A stretch of DNA of 5,382 bases from Verrucomicrobiota bacterium (GTDB taxonomy: Bacteria; Verrucomicrobiota; Verrucomicrobiia; Limisphaerales; AV2): NCBI GenBank assembly GCA_003219345.1, contig QHOP01000012.1, forward strand, positions 1 through 5,382, given 5' to 3'. Of the stretch, positions 1 to 5,382 are shown piece after piece; the stretch's first letter is position 1, and each line of letters starts with the position of its first letter. The notes under the pieces were generated by a model. That model made no database searches and was not told the DNA's origin. It saw nothing but the letters and a program-made list of their open reading frames with translations. Position numbers and translations under genes: made by a program.

Positions 1-528
1 GGTCTGATCGGCTTGCAGATCGAACAGTCCGCCAGCCTGATTGTTAATCGTGGCTCCGCTGCCGCTCCAAATATCTCCGCCGCTCCAACGAATCGCGCCA
101 GCGTTATTGATTGTTCGCTGCGCGAATCCTTTTATGCCGCCACTGCTGATAAGCAAGCTCGCGCCATGCGCAATCGTACTTGTTCCCGCCCCAGTCATGC
201 TGCCGGCGGTCCAGTTTAATGTGCCGTGCACAACAACTGCTCCCGTACCCGTTAGCGCGCCGCCTGTCAGGTTGAAAACAGCATTCGAGCGGACCTGTCC
301 CTGGCCGTTTATCGTTAGCGTGCGGCCTGATACCAAGAGTGACGGTGTTCCATGGTTCGCGCCGATCATGAGGTTGTTCACTGTGGAATCGATATCGAGT
401 GTCACCGTGTAAGACCCAGCGGCGTCTATGATCGCGTCGTTAGTAGCGCTTGGAACACCGGCAGTCCATTTGCTGGCATCGCTCCAATTGCCATCCACGG
501 GATCCTTCCAACGGGTAAACTGAATCCC
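1..528 (-). other. Autotransporter-like beta-strand repeat region (probable beta-helix), continues past the left edge
   Basis: It opens with KDPVDGNWSDASKWTAGVP and a SATNDAIIDAAGSYTVTLD-type stretch, the W-x-x-x-x-x-W-x-x-G-x-P plus 'T-V-x-L-x-x-x-x-x-V-x-x-L-x-I-G' start common in bacterial beta-strand repeat proteins. Short Gly/Asn/Thr-rich strands follow: TLTINGQGQVRSNAVFNLTG, GTLNWTAGSMTGAGTSTI, HGASLLISSGG, RTINNAGAIRWSGGDIWSG, ATINNQAGGLFDLQ. Irregular repeats of about 20-25 residues with the core N-x-G-x-I/L-x-W-x-G-G are visible and suggest a right-handed beta-helix or passenger-type stalk (inference). It is cut by the window, so the repeat number and any membrane anchor are unknown. 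Confidence 0.75.
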
Positions 529-3500
529 TGGATTTGGCGAAACCGTGACGGAAATGTTAGTTGAGGCTCTGGCACCATTCGCATCGGTGGCGCGGAGCGT
601 AACGACGTAATTACCTGCGTCACCTGACAGGGGCGCCAGGATGATACTGCCGGTGGCGGTTTCATTGCTTGCGATCAGGCTCACTGAATCCAGGGAAGCA
701 AAACCAGGAGTGACCTCGGGCGGTAGGTCGAGGAACGCCAGCGGTCCCGCTGATGAATTGGCAACAAAGCTCAGATTTGAGACTGTGCCTTCCGCAATCG
801 TGATGGGATTCGTCACGAGGAAAGTAATCGGCGAACTGCCCGTTGGCGGAGTGAGCTGAAGAGTGATAGGAGCAAAGAGATAAGGCAACTGGCCGTTGCG
901 TTCCGCAGAGATGTAGAGAACAGCGCTACTGGCATCGAATGGGAGTGCCAGCGATGCGCTGGCGTTCGTGTCAGAAGCAGTCACCGGCACATCGACCGGA
1001 ATGCCGTCGTCGATGACGAACCGGAAAAAGTCGGCGCCCAGGCCGGGTTCGAAGTTTACCTTTGGCACGAGGGATGTGCCCGCCTCGAATGAAGCGCCGT
1101 TGGCGGGGCTCACGCTCGTGATGTTGGCTGTTGTGAATGAGAAGGTGATGCCGTTGGCGGGGAAGGGCTGGCCGTTCACATCCAGCGCCGCTTGCCCCGC
1201 CGGGTCGGTCAGTCCTGGAAAAACAACTGTGCGGTAAGCGCTCCCCGGTTGGAGCGGCAGGGATGGTTGCACTCGGACGATGGTGCCTGCCGGTTGCACT
1301 GAATAACGCCGCGGCACTCCGATGTTGTTGGTGAACAAGATGACATTTGTCGTGACCGTGGTCGCTGCGATGCTCTTGTTGAAGAGCAAGTCATGGCTGA
1401 CGGTCCAGAGCGACTGTCGCGGCGCGTTGTTCGTCGGCGTCGAGGCAATGAGACGCGGCGGAGCACCCGGCACGTAACCGGTGTTGGCGCTCCCCACGTA
1501 ATCGTAATCCGCCCCACCCGTACTCGCCCGCAAAAGGCTGAAGCCGCTGCCATCGGTGCTGATTGCGAACAGGCCATTGGTGCCGTTCACATAACCGGCA
1601 ATGATGATTTGAGTGCCGTCTGCCGCCCAGGCGCCGGGAGGCAGAAAACGATTGGAACCCGTCAAGCTTGTAAGCTGGAGCAGACCGGTGCCATCAGGCC
1701 GGATCTTGAATACATTGGTTCCATCGAGGAAGGATATCCATTCGCCGTCGGCAGACCACGCTGGCCAGACATCCCCAGGTTGCGTGCCGGCAATGATCGT
1801 TCGCGCGGTCCCGTTGGTGGTCAGCAATCCGATGCCCCCGCCCGAAAGCGTGACGTGGAACGCGATGCGTCCATCAATCCAGTTCACCGCAGGGGCATCA
1901 TCATAACAATTCACACTCGACAAAGTGAACTGACCGGAACCGTCCCACCCGATGTCGTAGATGGAGCAGACCATGTCATAGACCAATCGCGACGAATCCG
2001 CGCGCCAACCGTAGCTAATGATGAAATCGGTGTCGGTCACCAGAAGATTCTCGTTGCCCGTGAGTAGATCGCGAACGTAGAGGTTGGCCTTGCCGTAGTT
2101 CGCGTTGTCTCGGTGGAACGCCACGTAACGACCATCCAATGAAAGTTTCGGTTGCTCGCCGATAGTGATCTGACGCTCATTCGAACCGTCGGCTGCCGCG
2201 ACATAAATCACGCCGTCCGGCGAACCGAGCCGGCTGTAAACGATTTCGCCCGGCCCAATGTTGGTTGCGACCGGCAGGACGTTCAGATCGAGCACCACGA
2301 CTGCATCTCCAGAATCCGCCAAACCGTCTGAAACTTTGTAAGTCAAAACCATCGTGTCATTCACATTAGGCGGAACATAGACGACCCGGCCTGAAAGATT
2401 GCTCACGACCGTTGGAACATTCGTTATCAGAGTTCCGAGCGTAGTTCCGTCGAGCGTCTGATAAACTCTGCCGCGCGCCGGCAAAGTCGTGAGTGTAGTG
2501 GCTAGCACATCAGCATCGGCATCCGAACCTCCGAGAGTTAAGGTCACCTGCGGCACACTGCCGGTGATCGCGACATTCGTGAACGATTCGATGCCGGAAA
2601 CCCAAAGCGGACTGTTCGCCGCGTTGCCTGAGCCGAGGGTTCCATCGTGACCAGAGCCTGAAGAATCCGCGGCGAGCAAACCTGATTGCTCATCGAATTG
2701 CCAGTGCGAGATCAAACCCGGTTCCGACGGGGAAATGCGGCGCTCCATATTCGCATGGACCTGGTCCGCGGTAAGAGGCACGTTCCAGACCCGCGCTTCC
2801 TCAATCGTGCCAGGGAAGCTATCGCCGCCGCAGCAGGTCTCGCTTCCAATGCGCGCGCTGTTCACGGTGCCGATATAATTCGGGTCCACCGGCCGGAACG
2901 CTTTCAGTACACCATTAACGTAGAGGCTGGCGTTGGTTCCGTCTGAAGTGCCGGCAAGATGGTACCATTGGCCGAGGACCGGGCGAATTCCTGACGCAAT
3001 TGTTTCGCTGCAGCCGCCGGGTTGGCGCACTACCAGGCCAAAGACCCCGTCCTGAAGGGTCAGGGCCCAGTCTCTACATTCGTTCGCACCGCCGACGATG
3101 GTTCGTCGTCCGGACGGCGCCGAAGTTGGGCGGACCCAGGCCTCAAGGGACCATTGACTGCCCGGACTCCAATTGCCCGTTTCCACAAAATCGTCGATCC
3201 CATCAAAAAGCAAAGCGCCGCTCGTCTGTCCATTTCCTGCGATAGGCGCATGGTTCGCTCCGGCAGTGCGAGCATTAACCGTGATGTCCGGCAAAACATA
3301 AGGCGAACTGCCCGTGTGCAACGCAGCGATGCTCAGGCGCGCACTTGGAACGTTGGTGGGCATCCGTAAAGCAACCTCCACATGCGTCACATCTGGAGCG
3401 GCGGCCAGAGTCACCGGCGGCTTTGTATCGAGCGTAAACTGGAACGCATCGGCGCCCAAACCTTGATCGTAAGTCACATCCACTGTGAACGGTTGTCCGG

Positions 3501-4317
3501 CCACGACAGAGGTTCCGTTTGTGGGCGACACATTGAGAATTGCAGCCGTCGTAAAAGTGAAATTGCTCTCGCCAGAGCTGATCCAATGATTCCCGGCCAA
3601 ATCGGTTAGAGCGGAAGATACGATGCTGGTGTACGTAATTCCCGGAAGTAACGGCAAAGCAAGCAACTGAAGGTGCACTAGAGCCGAATCGTTCTGGTCC
3701 AATAACACATTGTAAAGCGTTGGAGTTCCCGCGCTATTTGTTACGCGAATGGAATTTGTGCTGACTGAGGCAGCCGCAAGCGACTCATTAAAACGCAACG
3801 CGACTTCACTTTGCCAAAGCGACTGGTGAATCGCGCCCGCCGAAGGTGATACGGCGGCGAGCTGCGGCGGTTGGCGATCCGGGAGCAGGAATGTTCGCAC
3901 AGCAGTAGCGACGTTTGTAGCGGCATCTGTCGCGCGCGCCGTTACCTTCAAGGGCGCTCCGCTCAGTTGGACCCCGGCCAGCGAGACGTTGAAGGTATTG
4001 GTCACCGGCGCATTGGGAACCAGGAGCAGCGAAACACTTTGCGTCGTTACAAATACGCCATTCAGTGCAATATCGATTTGAACGTTCGTGCTGTTATCGC
4101 TTGCGACCACAGTGAGCTGAAGCGGTTGATCGGGATCGAGCGATGTATTGGCTGCCGGACTCAAAATCGCCACGGAAGGAGGTGTTCCATCCTTGATGAT
4201 CAGATGCAGTGGAGCTTCCGGCGAGTTAGCGCCAGAGGTATCCGTCGCCTGGGCAAAAAAGTCGAGCGACTCTCCGGCAACGGCATTTGACGGCGAGCCA
4301 GATTGGTGATGCCTGCG
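1..4317 (-). CDS. Downstream part of the same giant surface protein (Ig / LamG / TolB propeller / beta-helix); both ends incomplete
   Basis: This frame has no stop from 4317 to the left edge (1,439 codons; the nearest upstream in-frame stop is at 4318-4320), and I translated it line by line. There is no plausible independent start: the first candidate is a GTG at 4171-4173 inside an Ig strand and the first ATG is at 3361-3363, so it is best read as the continuation of the ORF ending at 4200. Recognisable protein begins at about 4296 (SPSNAVAGESLDFFAQATD). Domains in order: end of a broken Ig, Ig, Big_5, GLGAD domain, LamG jellyroll, tandem-95/cadherin-like, six-bladed TolB-type propeller, Big_5, GLGAD domain, Ig, and a Gly/Thr/Asn-rich beta-strand repeat region running off the window. 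The composition (very few Lys and Cys, many Thr/Ser/Asn/Val) fits an exported adhesive or structural protein. No catalytic motif was seen. Any C-terminal anchor or sorting signal lies off the left edge. Confidence 0.92.
541..834 (-). other. Ig-like domain, unassigned
   Basis: Runs from SPITFLVTNPITIAEGTVSN to the closing SGDAGNYVVTLRATDANGAR and STNISVTV. The final A-G-x-Y-x-V-T-L-x-A-T-D-x-N-G pattern is that of putative-Ig (He_PIG-like) domains, which act as spacers in bacterial surface proteins. It links directly through S-P-N-P to the beta-strand repeat region that follows. Confidence 0.68.
853..1464 (-). repeat. Two-domain module copy 2: Big_5 + GLGAD beta-domain
   Basis: The Big_5 half (1464-1126) carries APPRLIASTPTNNAPRQSLW, LLFNKSIAATTVTTNVI, LPLQPGSAYRTVV, TDPAGQ and the closing ITFSFTTA. 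The second half (1125-853) has ITSVSPANGASFEAGTSLVP, FEPGLGADFFRFVIDDG, VLYISAERNGQLPYLFAPIT. It parallels the copy at 3873-3277 landmark for landmark. The two copies sit on either side of the LamG, cadherin-like and propeller block. Sequence identity is modest, so the duplication is old or has been kept by repeated module shuffling. Confidence 0.75.
1525..2256 (-). other. Six-bladed WD40-like / TolB-type beta-propeller (PD40 repeats)
   Basis: Six consecutive blades of about 31-48 residues can be laid out: 2256-2164 (GEIVYS..GVIYVAAADGSNERQIT), 2160-2038 (PKLSLDGRYVAF..NLYVRDLLTG), 2037-1915 (YGWRADSSRLVYD..DGSGQFTLS), 1914-1789 (APAVNWIDGRIAFH..LLTTNG), 1788-1669 (VWPAWSADGEWISF..VFKIRPDGTGLLQLT) and 1668-1525 (GAWAADGTQIIIAG..LFAISTDGSGFSLL). 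Each shows the PD40 pattern: W/L-S-x-D-G-x-x-I/V-x-F, an I/L-Y strand, then D-G-S/T-G. Six blades is the TolB-type number. In TolB the propeller is a protein-interaction scaffold. Here it is likely a binding or display module outside the cell (inference). Two Cys (MVCSIYD, VNCYDD) lie close together in blades 3-4. Confidence 0.88.
2272..2587 (-). other. Cadherin-like / tandem-95 (Ig-type) domain
   Basis: The pattern VTLTLGGSDADADVLATTL, LPARGRVYQ, GRVVYVPPNVNDTMVLTYK, VSDGLADSGDAVVVLDL matches the bacterial tandem-95/cadherin-like repeat (S-D-A-D-x-D opening, G-x-V-Y, Y-x-P-x-x-N-x-x-D, Y-x-V-S-D-G-x-x-x-S). The Asp cluster may bind calcium, as in related repeats (inference). The expected N-terminal N-x-A-P-x-A strand is not directly in front. 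A similar motif (NHAPIAGNGQ) sits on the far side of the LamG domain. Confidence 0.72.
2602..3216 (-). other. LamG-like jellyroll (concanavalin A-like lectin/glucanase fold) domain
   Basis: Begins ALLFDGIDDFVETG, followed by WSLEAWVRPTSAPSGRRTIV, a central GVFGLVV strand, GQWYHLAGTSDGTNASLYVN, and GTIEEARVWNVPLTADQV. All are hallmark strands of the bacterial LamG-like jellyroll. It closes with EPGLISHWQFDEQSG and ADSSGSGHDGTL, the usual trailing segment. These domains commonly bind carbohydrate or act as adhesion modules. No ligand can be read from the sequence. It carries four Cys (NECRDW, GGCSET, ETCCGG), most of the cysteines in the protein, compatible with disulfides and export. It is complete and in frame. 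Confidence 0.9.
3277..3873 (-). repeat. Two-domain module copy 1: Big_5 + GLGAD beta-domain
   Basis: The Big_5 half (3873-3541) carries PPQLAAVSPSAGAIHQSLW, VALRFNESLAAASVSTNSI, LPLLPGITYTSIV, TDLAGN and the closing FTFTTA. The second half (3540-3277) opens I-L-N-V-S-P-T-N-G-T-S and has AGQPFTVDVTYDQGLGADAF, QFTLD and a closing SPYVLPDITV. The same two halves recur in the same order at 1464-853 with matching landmarks (QSLW; AA-x-x-V-x-TN; FTTA-x-I; VSP-x-NG-x-S; GLGAD-x-F; PY-x-x-x-x-IT). It is a protein-level repeat, diverged and not obvious as DNA. Confidence 0.75.
3877..4188 (-). other. Ig-like domain 5
   Basis: Starts GTPPSVAILSPAANTSLDP, with middle strands LQLTVVASDNSTNVQIDI and ALNGVFVTTQ, and ends VTARATDAATNVATAVRTF. 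It is an intact version of the domain type broken just upstream, which makes it the internal yardstick for the missing segment there. It ends in an L-P-D-R-Q-P-P linker into the next Big_5 domain. Confidence 0.7.
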
Positions 4318-4412
4318 TCATCGGTCCCCTGCACCAGGATCGAGAATAGCTGACTGGAAACAACGAAGCCGCCCGCCGGATTGGTCTGAGTCAATTGCAC
4401 GCTCGGCGGCTG
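4189..4412 (-). other. Ig-like domain 4, internally deleted and frameshifted
   Basis: The first half is QPPSVQLTQTNPAGG to DDAGITNL in the upstream frame. The second half is SPSNAVAGESLDFFAQATD through GANSPEAPLHLIIKDG in the downstream frame. Together they have the opening PPSV-x-L strand and the closing A-x-A-T-D-x-S-G-x-x-S strand of the same domain type as its neighbour, but the middle strands are absent. The combined length is about 75 residues against about 100 in the next domain. Confidence 0.72.
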
Positions 4413-5382
4413 ATTTGAAACAACAGTCAAAACCAGTTCTGCAAATGGGCCATCATTTCCATACCGATCGGTTGCGATCGCGCGCGCGGTGGTCGAGCCG
4501 GTCACGGGCATGAGCAGATTAACGCGGTACGGCGAATTGGTCGCCGTGCCCACCGGGCTAAAGTCTTGTGTGAACCGCACGCTCGCCCCCGGTTCATTCG
4601 TTGCGAGCAACGCTTCGACCGGCACGACGCTCGCGCTAACGGGAGCTCGTCCATCCGCCAGTCTCAAAACTGAAATAGTCGGCCCAATTGTGTCCAGTGT
4701 GGCAAAGGTGGCAGTGAATGGCTGATTCGTGGCCAGATTTCCCGCGAGGTCACGCACGCCATTCACCGAAACTGTGAAGCTGGCATTGACCGCCAGCGGA
4801 GCTGTCGGTGTGAACACAAGCGCCAATCCGTTCAGCCCTACGTTCGCTGTTCCCGCGACGGGTCCAGTCGGTCCAGTCACTGTAAAGACAAAATTCGAAT
4901 CACGAATCGGTTCATTGAAGGTAAGCCGAATGACAGCGCGCGGATCGATCTGAACCGCATTGTTGCTTGGCGATATGGAAACAAGTTGCGGCGGGTCCTG
5001 GTCCGCCGTGGTGAACGTCGAAAGGAACGGAGCCGCAATGGGCCGCCCGACCAGGTCCGCCGGCCCGACCCCGCTCACCCGTCCCGTCACGTCTCGGCGC
5101 TCGCCGTCGATCACCACGACTTGATAAGTGATCTGGCTCAGCAGCGGATTGTTGGGTCTGACGCGAACGAGCCGCCGGATGTTATTCGTCGGGTCCGGCA
5201 GGAGCTGCACCGTCGCAGGCACAGTGGTGAGTGCGGAACGCAAATAGATGCCGCTCGAATTGACGCTGGCTGGGTCGAGCGCTTCGCTGAAGAGCAAATC
5301 CACGGTCGCGGTTATCGAAACACCGACGGCCGTGTTCCCCGGAGTTACGCTGACGATATAAGGGTCCGCCTCGTCAAGCCGG
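4200..5382 (-). CDS. Upstream (N-terminal) part of giant Ig-repeat surface protein; 5'-partial, ends by frameshift
   Basis: Open from the right edge to a stop at 4200-4202, 393 readable codons. The frame is open through 5381 and the residues before the internal GTG at 5301-5303 (PYIVSVTPGNTAVGVSITA) belong to the same Ig domain, so that GTG is not the start and the gene begins outside the window. Domains in order: two Big_5/SbsA-like Ig domains (hallmarks LLFSEALDPASVN and LTFNEPI, each ending in a T-F-x-T strand), a third Ig-like domain (ends TARAIATDRYGNDG), and the first half of a fourth (QPPSVQLTQTNPAGG to DDAGITNL). The last 32 residues, from ARRQMPLPES to the stop, are Arg/Pro-rich, unlike everything before them, and are the out-of-frame tail of a frameshift near 4296-4299. 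Big_5-type domains are usually structural spacers in exported bacterial proteins. The specific function is unknown. No signal peptide is visible because the N-terminus is missing. Confidence 0.9.
   Translation of the reverse strand, partial: RLDEADPYIVSVTPGNTAVGVSITATVDLLFSEALDPASVNSSGIYLRSALTTVPATVQLLPDPTNNIRRLVRVRPNNPLLSQITYQVVVIDGERRDVTGRVSGVGPADLVGRPIAAPFLSTFTTADQDPPQLVSISPSNNAVQIDPRAVIRLTFNEPIRDSNFVFTVTGPTGPVAGTANVGLNGLALVFTPTAPLAVNASFTVSVNGVRDLAGNLATNQPFTATFATLDTIGPTISVLRLADGRAPVSASVVPVEALLATNEPGASVRFTQDFSPVGTATNSPYRVNLLMPVTGSTTARAIATDRYGNDGPFAELVLTVVSNQPPSVQLTQTNPAGGFVVSSQLFSILVQGTDDAGITNLARRQMPLPESRSTFLPRRRIPLALTRRKLHCI
4294..4302 (-). other. Frameshift junction inside an Ig-like domain
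   Basis: Reading leftward, family-like sequence stops in one frame after GITNL (codon 4299-4301) and resumes in another frame with SPSNAVAGE (from 4296). The change equals a -1 shift, or a loss of 3n+1 bases. Aligned by eye with the next Ig domain, where about 29 residues separate the equivalent strands, the broken domain lacks roughly 25-30 residues, so a deletion of several tens of bases fits better than a single-base error. No slippery heptamer occurs at the junction (AATCTGGCTCGCC on the coding strand). Confidence 0.82.
4413..4684 (-). other. Ig-like domain 3
   Basis: Runs from GPTISVLRLADGRAPVSAS to ELVLTVVSN. The closing half (NLLMPVTGSTTARAIATDRYGNDG) has the A-x-A-x-D-x-x-G-N pattern seen at the end of many bacterial Ig-like domains with an 'extra-cellular matrix' role. 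The exact family cannot be fixed by eye. It is complete and in frame. Confidence 0.65.
4685..4997 (-). other. Big_5 (SbsA-like) Ig domain 2
   Basis: Starts DPPQLVSISPSNNAVQIDP, then IRLTFNEPI, a VTGPTGPVAG loop, LVFTPTAPLAVNASFTVSV, the classic V-R-D-L-A-G-N turn, and a closing FTATFATLDT. This is the most canonical Big_5 copy in the window and joins its neighbours through a short D-x-x-P-P/G-P linker, as is usual for tandem arrays. Confidence 0.82.
4997..5366 (-). other. Big_5 (SbsA-like) Ig domain 1
   Basis: Starts DPYIVSVTPGNTAVGVS and carries the Big_5 signature of an opening SVTP-x-N-x-A strand followed by LLFSEALDPASVN, then VRVRPNNPLLSQITYQVVV and a closing FLSTFTTADQ. This family is a beta-sandwich spacer often found in tandem in bacterial surface proteins. 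A loop containing GERRDVTGRVSGVGPADLVG before the last strand is longer than usual for the family and replaces the common DLAGN motif. Confidence 0.8.

Noticed and set aside
1209..1577. Minus-strand open frame of 122 codons in another frame
   Set aside because: Ser/Arg/Cys-rich, overlaps the propeller end and Big_5 copy 2 in the wrong frame. The correct frame is uninterrupted here.
1393..2067. Plus-strand open frame of 224 codons
   Set aside because: It lies fully opposite the propeller coding sequence, its translation is Arg/Pro/Gly-rich with no domain pattern, and the minus-strand frame clearly encodes family-like protein. It is an antisense shadow.
2602..2720. HWQFDEQSG segment after LamG as a sign of circular permutation
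   Set aside because: This trailing segment after E-P-G-L is common in bacterial LamG-like proteins, so it is ordinary for the family.
4255..4260. Run of six T (coding strand) as a slippery site or homopolymer error causing the frame change
   Set aside because: The downstream frame is already family-like well before this run (SPSNAVAGESLD from 4296), so the frame change must occur upstream of it.
3871..4290. Plus-strand open frame of 139 codons
   Set aside because: Arg/Cys-rich low-quality translation opposite Ig domains 4-5, with no recognisable domain. Shadow of the minus-strand gene.
5301..5303. GTG as the start of the 4200-5303 open frame
   Set aside because: The frame stays open to the right edge and the preceding residues complete the first Big_5 strand, so this is an internal valine.

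Overview
The whole window appears to lie inside one giant gene read on the minus strand. It encodes a secreted or surface multi-domain protein of at least about 1,790 residues. Neither the natural start nor the natural stop is present. I found no RNA gene, promoter, terminator, CRISPR array, insertion sequence or plus-strand gene. The style of the protein is familiar from large extracellular proteins of the Verrucomicrobia/Planctomycetes group: Thr/Asn/Ser/Val-rich, almost no Lys or Cys, strings of Ig-like domains, a LamG lectin-like domain, a TolB-type propeller and an autotransporter-like beta-strand repeat region. I would guess a verrucomicrobial (Pedosphaera/Limisphaerales-like) genome or metagenomic contig. 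That taxonomic call is an inference from protein style, not from a marker gene.

Reading the protein N- to C-terminally means going from high to low coordinates. The order is: Big_5 (SbsA-like) Ig domain (~5366-4997); second Big_5 (~4997-4685); Ig-like domain (~4684-4413); Ig-like domain broken by a frameshift (~4412-4189); Ig-like domain (~4188-3877); Big_5 (~3873-3541) plus a 'GLGAD' beta-domain (~3540-3277); LamG jellyroll (~3216-2602); cadherin-like/tandem-95 domain (~2587-2272); six-bladed WD40-like/TolB propeller (~2256-1525); a second Big_5 + GLGAD pair (~1464-853); another Ig-like domain (~834-541); and a beta-helix/autotransporter-type repeat region (~528 to beyond the left edge).

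The reading frame is continuous from the right edge to about 4299, then continues in another frame from about 4296 to the left edge without a stop. In a conventional annotation the gene therefore appears as two overlapping ORFs, 5382-4200 and 4317-1. The protein at the junction also looks about 25-30 residues too short for its domain, so the best explanation is a frameshifting deletion (real, or an assembly error) and not a one-base slip.

The most interesting features are this lesion, the duplicated Big_5+GLGAD module that brackets the LamG/cadherin/propeller core, and the GLGAD domain itself, which I cannot assign to a named family.
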